Shown here piece after piece: positions 25,324-34,318 of a stretch of 64,000 nucleotides of DNA. How positions within the stretch are numbered: position 1 is the first letter of the stretch; every line of letters starts with the position of its first letter. The translations under genes and the position numbers were made by a program. Source of the stretch: Streptomyces sp. NBC_01717 (lineage in GTDB: Bacteria; Actinomycetota; Actinomycetes; Streptomycetales; Streptomycetaceae); NCBI RefSeq assembly GCF_036248255.1, contig NZ_CP109179.1, positions 1-64,000 on the forward strand, written 5' to 3'. The notes beneath the pieces are model-generated. The model did not search any database. It had not been told where the DNA came from and worked only from the letters and a program-made list of their open reading frames with translations.

Positions 25324-25698
25324 TCAGATGCGCCAGGAGCGGATGCGGTCGCCTGCCTGGTAGACGCCTGCCTTGCCGGACTGGATGCCGCGGACCAGTT
25401 CCACCAGCGCACCGTACGGGGCGTCGATACCCTCACCCGAGGCGTGCATGTAAGCCGCAGCGACCTGACAGGCGTAGAGGGAGTTGCGGTACGGCAGCGG
25501 CTGGAGCCGGACCAGGCTGTGCAGGAGAGCAGCGGCACGCCACGCCGCATCGGGTTCGGCGGTGGCGGGACGCGGGACGCGGGTCCTGTGGCGGGCCACA
25601 GCCGCGACGAGAGCGGAGTAATCGGCGACCGCGACATCTTCGGGAACAGCCTGCTCCTGGACATCCAGGAGCCAGGAGACGTCAACGTAGAGGACCAT
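25324..25698 (-). CDS. Orphan Doc/Fic-like toxin (antitoxin lost)
   Basis: 124 residues from ATG 25698. It is a paralogue of the 23592-23969 toxin: MVLYVDVSWLLDVQEQ, ALVAAVARHR, AALLHSLVRLQPLPYRNS in place of the Fic loop. The start overlaps a TGA (TGATG), exactly as in the complete pair. Upstream only five in-frame codons (GVEAA-stop) remain before a TAG, so the antitoxin gene has been deleted. The DNA beyond belongs to the divergent 25733-26479 gene. It is either a dead toxin, or one held by a paralogous antitoxin. Confidence 0.6.
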   Translation of the reverse strand: MVLYVDVSWLLDVQEQAVPEDVAVADYSALVAAVARHRTRVPRPATAEPDAAWRAAALLHSLVRLQPLPYRNSLYACQVAAAYMHASGEGIDAPYGALVELVRGIQSGKAGVYQAGDRIRSWRI

Positions 25699-25732
25699 CA
25701 CGCAGCTTCGACTCCCTACCCGCGGCCGGCAG

Positions 25733-26479
25733 ATGCACCTGCACATGGTGAGAGACCCTGGGCAAGCAGCAACGCTGGTGCTCGTTCTGCCCCGTGGGCT
25801 GGCGGAGGGCTGGGCCGATGTCGAGCGCCGGCACCGGAACTGGTGCGAAGACAGCGGTCTGCGACCGCTGTGGACGACCCCGCAGCTCAATCCCGTGGAA
25901 TCCGCCTACCTCAACGCCTATCCCAGTCTCGAAATCTCACGAGCCAGGCGGGCCGCGGTGGGCAGCGTTCTGCTCCGACGTATTGCTCTCTTCCACACCG
26001 TCACCGCCTTCTACCGTGTCCAATGCTGGGACGACGGCGACAGCTGGAAGATCGACGCCCGCACCGCCCATCCTCGGGCCATCTGGCACGACCAGCTCCT
26101 GCAGCGGCTGTGCCACCCACGATGGGGCCTGCCGGTGCACGTGGCCCACCGGTTCTGCCACTGCGCCGAACTGGACGCCCCCTATCAGTGGAACCACACC
26201 TGCGCCTTCTACTTCAACGGCCTCACCACCGGCAAGGACGACCGCATCTATCTGCGCGTCCACGCCAGCCCCGAAGGACACGACTACGTTCGGCAGATCA
26301 AGAAACTGCGCCAGGTCGGCGCACCAGAAGTCTGGATGGCCCGTGCCTTCCCCAGCAAGCGGTTCAGCACTACGACCAGCACTATCAGGCGGAATGACTG
26401 CGGTAATGGAACGTCTGCCCACCGACCGAGGGGTTGCGCATGCCTGGACCGGACCTGCCGGCGCCGGCAGTCCCCATGA
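25733..26479 (+). CDS. Hypothetical protein, distant paralogue of 14324-15346
   Basis: Up to 248 residues; the start could be ATG 25733 or ATG 25745. The LLRRIALFHTVTAFYRV block and GLPVHVAHRFCHCAELDAP resemble segments of the 14324-15346 protein in order and spacing. It is Trp/His-rich and soluble. The last 25 residues look unlike protein and another frame is better there, so the 3' end may be frameshifted. It has replaced the antitoxin gene next to the orphan toxin. Function unknown. Confidence 0.5.
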   Translation: MHLHMVRDPGQAATLVLVLPRGLAEGWADVERRHRNWCEDSGLRPLWTTPQLNPVESAYLNAYPSLEISRARRAAVGSVLLRRIALFHTVTAFYRVQCWDDGDSWKIDARTAHPRAIWHDQLLQRLCHPRWGLPVHVAHRFCHCAELDAPYQWNHTCAFYFNGLTTGKDDRIYLRVHASPEGHDYVRQIKKLRQVGAPEVWMARAFPSKRFSTTTSTIRRNDCGNGTSAHRPRGCACLDRTCRRRQSP

Positions 26480-26724
26480 CCGCGGAAGCCCTACTCACCC
26501 GCTGGCCCACCGCCACGCAGAAGGTGGAACTCCTCCATGGCGTGCTCATCTTCACCGGCGATTTCGACGAGCGTGACCTGGAGACAGCACGCCGTACCTA
26601 TCCAGGACGCCGGACGGCACTGAACGCCGACGGCGGCCTGGAAGTACATCCGGCCGGCCCTGGATCCCCCATACCGCTCGTAGGCTGGGCGTCCGGAGCT
26701 CCCGAGCCGGAGGACGGCGTCTGA
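26440..26724 (+). CDS. Small hypothetical protein
   Basis: 94 residues from ATG 26440 (a TTG at 26434 is the alternative). The central KVELLHGVLIFTGDFDERD segment, followed by RTYPGRRTALNADGGLEVHP, looks like a compact alpha/beta fold. It overlaps the end of the preceding gene by 40 bp, so translational coupling is possible. Family not recognised. Confidence 0.5.
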   Translation: MPGPDLPAPAVPMTAEALLTRWPTATQKVELLHGVLIFTGDFDERDLETARRTYPGRRTALNADGGLEVHPAGPGSPIPLVGWASGAPEPEDGV

Positions 26725-26848
26725 TCGGGTGCTGCCCTCAGCCAGCAGCGCGGCGTTCGTCGCGCCGATGATCGGCGGTGGCCGTTCCGATGCCCTCGCC
26801 AGCCTCCGCCAGCGAGATCGCGGTGCCTGCCACCATGAGTCTTGGACT

Positions 26849-27550
26849 CTACGAGTCGAACCAGCGGTACCAGATGGGCGTGCCTACGCCTGCGTGCCGG
26901 TTCTGGTGGGTGGTACGGCACTGTTCGGGCGTGGTCGGCGTCTCCTCGTGGGCCAGCCAGTCGAGGTACCACTCCGCGAATGTCGCGGCTTGGCGGTCAT
27001 CGTTGAGCAGCGGGTTCAGGCGATCGCACGTCGCGCGCCCGTCGAACCACATGGTCCCTCGCATGGGCCCGCTGACCACCAGAAGCGTGTAGAAGCCGCA
27101 GCCGTCGTCGCAGAGAAAGACAGCCCCGGTGGCCCGAGCGGCTTCAATCGCATACGCGGCCTCCTGCCAAGCGTCGTGGTCGGCTTGGTAGACCGCGTCG
27201 GAGGTGTAGTTCTCCCGCTTCGGCTGGTTGTCCCAGGCGTCCTCGCTCGCCGCCAGTGCGGTGTCATGGTCGGGGAAGGGGACATGCAGCTTCTCGTGGT
27301 CCCCATACCGAGCGTCGTCCCAATCCCAGCGCGACCCGTTGAACTGCAGCCTCCGCACCCGGCCGCCCGCGCTGACACGCAGCAGATACTGGCGGTAGTC
27401 CTCGGGGAACTCCACGCCGAACTGTTCCTCAGCCTGGCGCACCTGCGTCTCGCTCAGGACTGCCGGGAGGTGTCTGCCGAGGCCCGTGCCATGCCGCGCG
27501 TAGAGAGCGACGGTCCGATCCCGTACCTCATCCCAGTTCACTGCCTGCAT
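26849..27550 (-). CDS. SMI1/KNR4 (SUKH) family protein
   Basis: About 233 residues from ATG 27550. The SUKH core is clear: LSETQVRQAEEQFGVEFPEDYRQYLL, GGRVRRLQFNGSRWDW, TGAVFLCDDGCGFYTLLVV and GTMWFDGRAT. SUKH proteins are often immunity proteins to contact-dependent or polymorphic toxins, but many are orphan. No cognate toxin is nearby. The gene stands alone. Confidence 0.75.
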   Translation of the reverse strand: MQAVNWDEVRDRTVALYARHGTGLGRHLPAVLSETQVRQAEEQFGVEFPEDYRQYLLRVSAGGRVRRLQFNGSRWDWDDARYGDHEKLHVPFPDHDTALAASEDAWDNQPKRENYTSDAVYQADHDAWQEAAYAIEAARATGAVFLCDDGCGFYTLLVVSGPMRGTMWFDGRATCDRLNPLLNDDRQAATFAEWYLDWLAHEETPTTPEQCRTTHQNRHAGVGTPIWYRWFDS

Positions 27551-27866
27551 GCCGCTGCTTCCTCCGACGATGATCGAGGTGGTCACGATTCAGTGGTCCG
27601 TTCAGGTCGAGGGGTGGCTGACAAGGAATTCCGTACAAGCAAGGAGGCCCGGGACCGGAACGACGGCCCTATACGGGTTACGACAGCGGCCTCCTCAGGT
27701 AGCTAGGTCTCGCCAGGCTCCCATGTAAGGCTGGTGACTCCGCGCTGCAGGGGACCTACGCATGGTCGCGGACGCCATCGAGGGCCTCGGTACCAGGTTC
27801 GACCAGACCCGTATCGACTGGCCACGCAACGTGAGCCCTGCTACACCGGAGGGAAGGGAGGTGTGT

Positions 27867-29333
27867 ATGCCTCGTGATCCGGTTAAGGGGCTGACCGCGT
27901 TCCTTGCGGCAGTGGCAGTCCCGCTTGTCGTATGCGCGCTCCTGATACCCGTCCGAGACACCCTGTCCCAGACCAACGTGGCTCTGATCTTGATGTTGGT
28001 CGTCGCGGCGGTGGCCGCCCTCAGCTACCGCTGGGCCGCGGCACTCACAGCCCTCTCCGCCGCCGTGTGGTTCGTCTTCTTCTTCACCACCCCGTACGAA
28101 AGCTTCACCCGCTTCAACAACACGGACGACATCGTTACCGCCGGGCTGCTGCTCGTCGTCGGCCTGGTGGTCTCTCAGCTGGCCCGCCGCTATTCCCGTG
28201 AGCAAGCCATCGCCACCACGCTGCAGCGCAGCCTGCTGCCTCGTGTGCTGCCGGACACCAGCGCCGTGCGGCCGGCGTTCCGGTACGTGCCCGCCGAGGC
28301 CGAGGTCGGCGGGGACTGGTTCGACGTGATCCCTCTCCCCGGATTCCGCACCGCGCTGGTAATCGGGGACGTGGTCGGCCACGGCCTGCGCTCCGCGGTC
28401 ATCATGGGGCGGCTACGCACCGCAGTCCTCAGTTTCTCCACCCTCGATCTGCCGCCCGACGAACTGCTGGCCCGCCTTGACGATGTGGTCAACCAGATGG
28501 ACGCGGAAGCGGGTGCCGGTCAGGATGTGAACGTCGCGGCTACGTGCCTGTATGCGATCTACGACCCGGTCTCCCGTAGCTGCACGATGGCAAGAGCCGG
28601 TCACTATCCGCCCGCCATCGTCCATCCGGACGGCCGCGTGGAGATTGTCGACCTGCCCGAAGGACCCCCGCTCGGTCTGGGCGGCCTGCGCTTTCAGGCC
28701 GCCGAGTGGCAGCTGCCGGAGGACACGCAGCTCGTGCTCTACACCGACGGGCTCATCTACAACCGGTACCGCGACATCGGGACCGGCCTGAAGCTGCTGT
28801 GCGACACGCTTTCCGGCGCGGGAATCGACCCGGAAAAGACGTGCGAGATGATCCTGAAGGCGGTGCTACCCGCCCGTTCAGTCGATGACGCCGCTCTCCT
28901 GGTCGCCCGAACCCGCACCTTTCCCCGTGACCGTATCGCCGAATGGGACATCCCGGCCATTCCCGCCGCAGTGCCCGCCCTACGCACCGAGGTGTCCGCG
29001 AAGCTGGCCGAGTGGAACCTGGAGGAGACGGCATTCGATACCGAACTGATCCTCAGCGAGCTGGTCACCAACGCCATCCGTTACGGGGCACCCCCCATCC
29101 ACCTGCGCCTTCTGCTCAATACCACCCTGGTGGTGGAGGTCAGCGACGGCAGTAGCACCTCCCCGCACCTGCGCTACGCGACGGACATGGACGAAGGCGG
29201 TCGCGGAATCTTCCTCGTCGCCCAGTTCGCCGAGCGGTGGGGAATCCGCTTCACCCCCACCGGGAAGATCGTCTGGGCCGAGCAGCCGACCCCGTCGGTT
29301 CCCGTCGTCCCCGTCCTGGCCTCGGTTGGGTGA
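27867..29333 (+). CDS. Membrane SpoIIE phosphatase with C-terminal anti-sigma-like ATPase
   Basis: 488 residues from ATG 27867, preceded by GAAGGGAGG. Four hydrophobic segments (about 8-105) resemble the KdpD-type DUF4118 sensor. A SpoIIE PP2C domain follows with its metal ligands intact: GGD150WFDVI, IGD168VVGHG and YTDGLIYN. A C-terminal HATPase_c domain (ELILSELVTNAIRYG N-box; DEGGRGIFLVAQFA) ends the protein. The family acts in partner switching, dephosphorylating anti-anti-sigma factors and binding them or sigma factors. The architecture matches Streptomyces RsbU/RsbW fusions. Confidence 0.85.
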   Translation: MPRDPVKGLTAFLAAVAVPLVVCALLIPVRDTLSQTNVALILMLVVAAVAALSYRWAAALTALSAAVWFVFFFTTPYESFTRFNNTDDIVTAGLLLVVGLVVSQLARRYSREQAIATTLQRSLLPRVLPDTSAVRPAFRYVPAEAEVGGDWFDVIPLPGFRTALVIGDVVGHGLRSAVIMGRLRTAVLSFSTLDLPPDELLARLDDVVNQMDAEAGAGQDVNVAATCLYAIYDPVSRSCTMARAGHYPPAIVHPDGRVEIVDLPEGPPLGLGGLRFQAAEWQLPEDTQLVLYTDGLIYNRYRDIGTGLKLLCDTLSGAGIDPEKTCEMILKAVLPARSVDDAALLVARTRTFPRDRIAEWDIPAIPAAVPALRTEVSAKLAEWNLEETAFDTELILSELVTNAIRYGAPPIHLRLLLNTTLVVEVSDGSSTSPHLRYATDMDEGGRGIFLVAQFAERWGIRFTPTGKIVWAEQPTPSVPVVPVLASVG

Positions 29334-29367
29334 CCGGGCTGGACTGCCCGAAGTCCTCACCGAGACT

Positions 29368-29631
29368 ATGTGCTGGCGACTCCTGCCTCGATCCCAGACG
29401 GTCGGCGGGAGGGGCGGGAACTTGTCTGGGTGTGCAGACGGCACGGTGCGGCAGAACGGACACTGCGAATTCGTGGGGGCGCCGCCCCTTTCCTTCGATC
29501 TTCCGTTCCTCTTGCTCGGGGTGACCGCGCTCGGGTTCGTCGTGGTCATGCACCGCAAATTGCACGGCAAAGGGGGCATCTTTGCGTCACCGCAGGTGGG
29601 ACGCACCGCAATGCGACTACTCCAGGCGTGA
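29368..29631 (+). CDS. Possible small membrane protein
   Basis: ATG 29368 opens 87 residues. Only the last half is protein-like: LPFLLLGVTALGFVVVMHRK gives one membrane span, followed by a basic tail. The N-terminal half is Gly/Arg-rich and no ribosome binding site is visible, so the true start may be later. Confidence 0.3.
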   Translation: MCWRLLPRSQTVGGRGGNLSGCADGTVRQNGHCEFVGAPPLSFDLPFLLLGVTALGFVVVMHRKLHGKGGIFASPQVGRTAMRLLQA

Positions 29632-29644
29632 TGAAAGACCGAGG

Positions 29645-29806
29645 CTAGACGGCGAGCAACCCGGCGAGCGTCAAAGCCGCCACCGCAGAGAAGACCCGCA
29701 CCTTCCTCCAGCCTGGTCCCGAAGCCTGGCGGGTCAGCTCCCAGATGCTCACCAGACCGCCGCCAAGGCCCAGCGCGCTCTGCAGCAGGAAAACGGTGGT
29801 GTGCAC
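29645..29806 (-). CDS. Small two-span membrane protein
   Basis: 53 residues from GTG 29806, with GGAGG upstream. TVFLLQSALGLGGGLVSIW and VRVFSAVAALTLAGLLAV are hydrophobic, joined by a basic loop (ELTRQASGPGWRK). It could be a small membrane regulator. No family is recognised. Confidence 0.5.
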   Translation of the reverse strand: MHTTVFLLQSALGLGGGLVSIWELTRQASGPGWRKVRVFSAVAALTLAGLLAV

Positions 29807-30145
29807 AGGAAGCCTCCAGGGACCTTCGAACGGACGGGAAGGCTACCCCCGCTGGCGGTCACGTGGATGGCCAGCCCCAGTTTGGAAGATTTACGCGGAT
29901 GGCCTCTGACCTGCGAGGACTCTGACCTCACGGATGGCGCGGGAGGAATACCCCTTGTCGGCTTGTCGGCCGGGACCAGGTCCGGCCGGGCGCGGGGTCG
30001 CCCTCGCCGTCGGGGAACGCGCAGGCGGGCCATCACATCAGCGAATGCGGGTGTATCCCCTGCCTGTCCAGCAGTGAGATGGAAGGCCAGGGGCCGGCAG
30101 TTGCCGTCGGCCGCGAGCTCTTCGCGTCTTCTGTGCCACCGGCTT

Positions 30146-30421
30146 TCAGCCGGTCGGGGTGAGCGTCATTCTGAGAGGGCCGATAGTGGCCGACCACCGC
30201 TCCCCGCGCGACGTCGCACTGTCTGCTTCGTCGAGCATCCGGGCGCGCATGAGCCGCGCGCACTGACTGAGCCGATCGGACTCAAATGAGGGCAGGATCG
30301 CGTCCTGGACCCGCGTCACTGACGTGTCCAGCCACTGCACAGCTTCTTGCACGTCGCGCACAGTCTGCCCTGCCGCCCCAAAGAGGGGGCCTTCAATCGA
30401 CCACTCCATACGCAGCGCCAT
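30146..30421 (-). CDS. Small protein, duplicated pair copy 1
   Basis: 91 residues from ATG 30421. It matches the gene at 30621-30899 along its whole length (roughly 60 percent), including MALRMxWSxEGP at the start, DVQEAVxWLD, and ARMLDEADSATSRG followed by RWSAT near the end. The upstream DNA, including a CCGTAACGG-like element, is also shared. Function unknown. Confidence 0.55.
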   Translation of the reverse strand: MALRMEWSIEGPLFGAAGQTVRDVQEAVQWLDTSVTRVQDAILPSFESDRLSQCARLMRARMLDEADSATSRGERWSATIGPLRMTLTPTG

Positions 30422-30620
30422 AACTCGACCGTAACGGCCGTCCCGTAATCCCTGGTGGATCGGTGCGCCCTGGCGATCCGCCGTTGTCGCGAGTCAATCG
30501 CTCGGCGTGTGCGACCGGGGCCGTGAGGTAATCCGGGACTCAGGCGGTGATGTCGGACCGATTTGGTCTCGTTCCCGTGAACTGTCCAGACGCACCAGTT
30601 CGGCGCACTGCCTGCGGCTT

Positions 30621-30899
30621 TCAGCGGGTCGGGGTGAGCGTCACGCTGATAGGGCCGACAGTGGCCGACCACCGCTTACCGCGCGACGTCGCGCTGTCTG
30701 CTTCGTCGAGCATTCGGGCGAACATGACCCGCACACAGTCCGCCAGCTCCTCGGACGCACCTGGGGCCAGGTTCGCGCGCTCCCGGACCATCGTCACTCC
30801 CCCATCAAGCCATCGCACAGCTTCCTGCACGTCACGCACGGACTGCTCTGCCGCCCCAAAAAAGGGACCTTCAAACGACCACCGCATGCGTAGCGCCAT
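30621..30899 (-). CDS. Small protein, duplicated pair copy 2
   Basis: 92 residues from ATG 30899; paralogue of 30146-30421. Conservation runs through the promoter and the whole gene, so a segment of about 475 bp was duplicated and then diverged. The sequence is soluble and helical, with no recognised domain. Confidence 0.55.
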   Translation of the reverse strand: MALRMRWSFEGPFFGAAEQSVRDVQEAVRWLDGGVTMVRERANLAPGASEELADCVRVMFARMLDEADSATSRGKRWSATVGPISVTLTPTR

Positions 30900-31020
30900 A
30901 ACTCGACCGTAACGACCATCCCGCAATCCCGGTGGATGGTGAACAAGCGCATCGGGTCGACATCGTCGGTGGCCGGATGTGGGGCAGCGCCCCCTCTGAC
31001 TGCCTGCCCTGTTCAGGCTA

Positions 31021-31296
31021 TTACCACTGACGGCGCAGCTGGACGCGCTCCGCAGTGATCTGGGCGAGGAGGTCGGCGTCGTCGGCGGGCGCGGGGCGCT
31101 GCAAGCGGTGCAGCAGGTCCCGGTGCAGGCGCAGCGCTTCATCGCTGCCGGTGGCGGCCAGGACCGCTGACCACAGGGGGCTGCCAGGGAGGGTCTTGTT
31201 CTCCACTGTCTCCAGCAGCGTCAGTTTGTCCTGGTGGGTGAGGCGGCTCAGCTCACGCTGCCCGGTCTTCGCGCCAGGTGGTGACCCTCTCCTCAC
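31021..31296 (-). CDS. Helical C-terminal frame, possibly split from 31253-32131
   Basis: The frame from about 31296 to a stop at 31021 (SRLTHQDKLTLLETVENKT and then LLAQITAERVQLRRQ) is protein-like. It overlaps the 3' end of the gene at 31253-32131 by 44 bp. No good start with a ribosome binding site exists. The simplest reading is that a frameshift near 31260 separated it from the upstream coiled-coil gene. Confidence 0.4.
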   Translation of the reverse strand: MRRGSPPGAKTGQRELSRLTHQDKLTLLETVENKTLPGSPLWSAVLAATGSDEALRLHRDLLHRLQRPAPADDADLLAQITAERVQLRRQW

Positions 31297-32131
31297 GGGC
31301 TGCCTTCTTCAGCGCCCCCATAACGAACGGCGCCAGGTAGCCGAGTTTCTCGGCGCGTTCCCGCTGCGCCTGGCGCTCCGCTGTCTCCTCTTGTTCAAGC
31401 TGCACGGCCAACGCCCGCTCCACCCGCTCCCGTCGGGCGGCCTCGTTCCGCTCACGCTCCTCCGCCAGCTGCTGCTCCGTCTGCTCGCGCCACTCCTTCT
31501 CCCGCTGAGCCGCGCGCCGCTCCTCCTGCTCACGCCGAAGCGCGGCCTGCTCCTGGTCGTGCCGGACCCGCGCGACACGCACCACCTCCCGCTCCTCGGC
31601 CGTCACGTCGAGATCCCTCATCAGCTGAGTGGCCTCAGTGAGGAGGAAAAATGTGGGCTGTTCCTGCAGCCGGGCCAGGACGACCTGGCGTTGTCGGGCT
31701 CGTTCTTCGAGCTGCGTCTGACTGCGGCCGAGAGCCAGGCGCAGCCGGCCGATGTTCTCCGGGACCTTCTCTGCCTCCAGGAGCCGCTGGATGGTTCGCA
31801 CCGCGCTGTACAAACGGTCCGGCTGATCACGCATGGCGCGGTCGAGATGCATCAGCGCGCGTTTGACCGGGTCGTCCTGACGCACCGTGCTCGCCGCCCG
31901 CGACCGGGAAGGCGCGACACTGACAATCGAGCGACCCCCGGACTCACTGCGCCGCAGCCCCGTGACCATGGGCGCGCGGACGGCGTCGGGCCTGGCCGAG
32001 GTGTTCAGGCCCCGTGACGTCAGCTTGACGTCCTCCAGGCCGTCCCAGATGGTGCCCACCCCCGGGTGTTCTGTGCCCAGCCGCATGACGCGGCCACCGC
32101 CGGGCCGGTCCTCGAAGCGGATGCGCTGCAC
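31253..32131 (-). CDS. Coiled-coil protein of unknown function
   Basis: 292 residues from GTG 32131. The N-terminal third is unstructured and Arg-rich. The rest is a long Glu/Arg-rich coiled coil (for example RREQEERRAAQREKEWREQT) and ends with KLGYLAPFVMGALKKAARE. The IS at 32154 lies 23 bp upstream of the start, so its native promoter has been separated. The 31021-31296 frame probably completes the protein. Confidence 0.5.
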   Translation of the reverse strand: MQRIRFEDRPGGGRVMRLGTEHPGVGTIWDGLEDVKLTSRGLNTSARPDAVRAPMVTGLRRSESGGRSIVSVAPSRSRAASTVRQDDPVKRALMHLDRAMRDQPDRLYSAVRTIQRLLEAEKVPENIGRLRLALGRSQTQLEERARQRQVVLARLQEQPTFFLLTEATQLMRDLDVTAEEREVVRVARVRHDQEQAALRREQEERRAAQREKEWREQTEQQLAEERERNEAARRERVERALAVQLEQEETAERQAQRERAEKLGYLAPFVMGALKKAAREERVTTWREDRAA

Positions 32132-32153
32132 GTACTACTGCCCTCCGTGCTAA

Positions 32154-33010
32154 GAAGTCATCTCATTTGGTTTGGTCGGTAGGCTGTCGGTCATGGTGGG
32201 GATCATTGAGCGGCTGGTGCCGGATGAGTTGTGGGAGTTGTTTCAGCGGGTGGTGCCGGAGGCGCCGTCACGGCCGCAGGGTGGTGGACGGCGCCGGCAT
32301 GGTGATCGTGAGGTGCTGGCCGCGATCGTGTTCGTGGCCACGTCAGGCTGCACGTGGCAGCAGTTGCCCACTGCTTCGTTCGGGCCGTCGGGGGCAACGG
32401 CTCATCGGCGTTTCTCCGAGTGGACGAAGGCCAGGGTGTGGGCCAAGCTCCACCGCCTGGTCCTCGACGAACTCGGCGCCCGCGGCGAGTTGGACTGGTC
32501 GCGCTGCGCGATCGACTCGGTGAACATGCGGGCCCTGAAAAGGGGGATCTGACTGGTCCGAATCCTGTCGACCGGGGCAAGTTCGGGTCGAAGATCCATT
32601 TGATCACCGAGCGGACCGGTCTGCCCCTGTCCGTTGGAATCTCGGGGGCGAACCTGCACGACAGCCAGGCCCTGATTCCCCTCGTGCAAGGGATACCGCC
32701 GATCCGTTCCCGCCGTGGACGCCGACGCCGCAAGCCCGCAAAGCTCCACGCCGACAAGGGCTACGACTACTCCCACCTAAGACGATGGTTACGCCAGCGC
32801 GGCATCCAGCACCGCATCGCGAGGAAAGGAGTCGAGTCCTCACAGCGACTGGGCCGCCACCGCTGGACCGTCGAACGCACCATGGCCTGGCTCGCAGGCT
32901 GCCGCCGTCTGCACCGACGCTACGAGCGCAAAGCCGACCACTTCCTCGCCTTCACGAGCATCGCCTGCACCCTCATCTGCTACCGCAGGCTCACCAATTG
33001 AGATGACTTC
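32154..33010 (+). mobile_element. IS5-family insertion sequence with TAA target duplication
   Basis: 857 bp with inverted ends GAAGTCATCTCA (32154) and TGAGATGACTTC (33010). The 3-bp target TAA is repeated at 32151-32153 and 33011-33013, typical of IS5-type elements that target TNA. The copy looks complete. Confidence 0.85.
32193..33001 (+). CDS. IS5-family transposase in two frames
   Basis: Frame 1 from ATG 32193 (TTG 32172 also possible) encodes the N-terminal part (LVPDELWELFQRVVPE, SRCAIDSVNMRALK with the first Asp) and stops at 32552. Frame 2 continues with FGSKIHLITERTGLPLSVGI, LHADKGYDYSHLRRWL (second Asp) and RWTVERTMAWLAGCRRLHRR (Glu), ending at 33001. The frames meet at the GAAAAGGGGG run near 32537, so programmed frameshifting is likely. 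Confidence 0.85.
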
Positions 33011-33111
33011 TAAGGCTCCCGGTTACGGCTCCGCTGCCAGGCGCCGAACAGAACCAGAAAAACGTAGGCGCTCACAGCAACGGCACCCACGCCCGCAAGC
33101 AGCCGCTGCCA
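33010..33111 (-). pseudogene. C-terminal fragment of a membrane peptide
   Basis: WWQRLLAGVGAVAVSAYVF and then LVLFGAWQRSRNREP-stop: one hydrophobic span plus a basic tail, with no start. Upstream lies the helicase fragment. The TAG stop spans the IS boundary but would exist without the IS too. Confidence 0.35.
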
Positions 33112-33119
33112 CCAGGACC

Positions 33120-33167
33120 GGCGAAGCAGATGGCCTCCACCCCACGCTCGCCGGTGATGTCCACGCC
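33120..33167 (-). pseudogene. Fragment of an HA-type helicase
   Basis: GVDITGERGVEAICFA is identical to a segment near motif V of the helicase at 632-3295, but both flanks are unrelated. It is a 48-bp recombination relic joining a transposase relic on one side and a membrane-peptide fragment on the other. Confidence 0.6.
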
Positions 33168-33794
33168 TCCCTCGACATCGACCAGCACCAGCGCCTGGAC
33201 ATGGTCGGTCTCCCACACCTGATTCCGCCAGCCCCGCGGCCGGGCCAGAAACACATCGTGCTTTCCGGGCCTCACGCTCACCACCGGCGAGCCCGGCCCG
33301 CTCCCCGGCGACAGATCACGACGGATCGCCCGGTGCAGCGTCGTCAGCGACGGAGGCGGCGCTCCCTCTCCCCTGGCCGCGCGAGCGGTCAGCTCGCGAT
33401 GGACCGCGGCAACGTTCCCCTTCCACAGCGCCAACAGCCCACGGACTTCAGGCGTGATCGTGAACCCCGTATCCCGGGGACGGGCGCCAGAGCCGGCGGC
33501 CGCGGCCTCATCGCTCTCAGCAGCGGCCGCTAGCCACCGCCACACCGCACGCTCCCGCACCCCCAGCACGTCCGCCGCCGACCTCACCTGCTGGGTGATC
33601 GGTCCCCTCCCGGCGCAGGGCAAGCAGCCGCCGCACCACCGGAGCACGTAACGCCCGGACAGACACAGCGGGCAACCCACCGCCCGGTTCGTCCGAAACC
33701 CCGTGCCACTCCTCCTGCTCCTGAACCACGCATCGAGCACGCCAACCATCCACCGGCCGACGGATAGGAACTCACGAAACTGAGACAACGTCAC
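33168..33794 (-). pseudogene. Broken Mu/TniA-like transposase or recombinase
   Basis: The helix-turn-helix VRSAADVLGVRERAVWRWL and the start of the catalytic core, HDVFLARPRGWRNQVWETDH with its Asp-His, match transposases of the rve/Mu type. The upstream LRAPVVRRLLALRREG segment is in another frame, and the core is cut off after the first catalytic Asp where the helicase fragment begins. The gene is both frameshifted and truncated. Confidence 0.55.
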
Positions 33795-34318
33795 CCGTCA
33801 TGCGATAACACCCCAGGACAGCGCGCCTACCCCGATCTCTCACCCCCGTGACAGTGAATCCGCACCGCAAAAAGGGCCGCTGAACAGCAACAAATCCTCA
33901 CAAGCAACGGTCTCTCACAACCACTGTCCCGAACCCGAGAGATCGCAACCGGGCCGCATAGCAGCGCCGGGAAGACAGCCGGCGGAACGGCCCGGGCACG
34001 TCATCGCAGATCCCTCAGGCCCCGCGGCGTAGCACCGGCGATGGCCTGGGCGCCATGGTCGTCTCCGCCCAGTCCCTCGCCGGTAACGCACCGCTGTATG
34101 GCCCGGCATGGCAGGCGCTCGCAGGGCAGCACCGGTTCTTCTCTACACCGTCGACCAGGCATCAGCGTTGACCACCACGCTCCGACGAGGGTCTGCACTT
34201 CGATGACGTCCCAGTCCTGGGATGTCCGGGACGAGCTGCCCCGCCAGACCGTGGGAAGGCTGCGGCCGGGCGGGAGTCGTCCCCGCTCCCGGCCCCCACC
34301 GCTGCGGACTCGCGCTTT
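33795..34318. other. No gene recognised
   Basis: About 520 bp between the transposase relic and the catabolic cluster. Several short frames exist on both strands but none looks like protein. No strong hairpin found. Confidence 0.4.
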
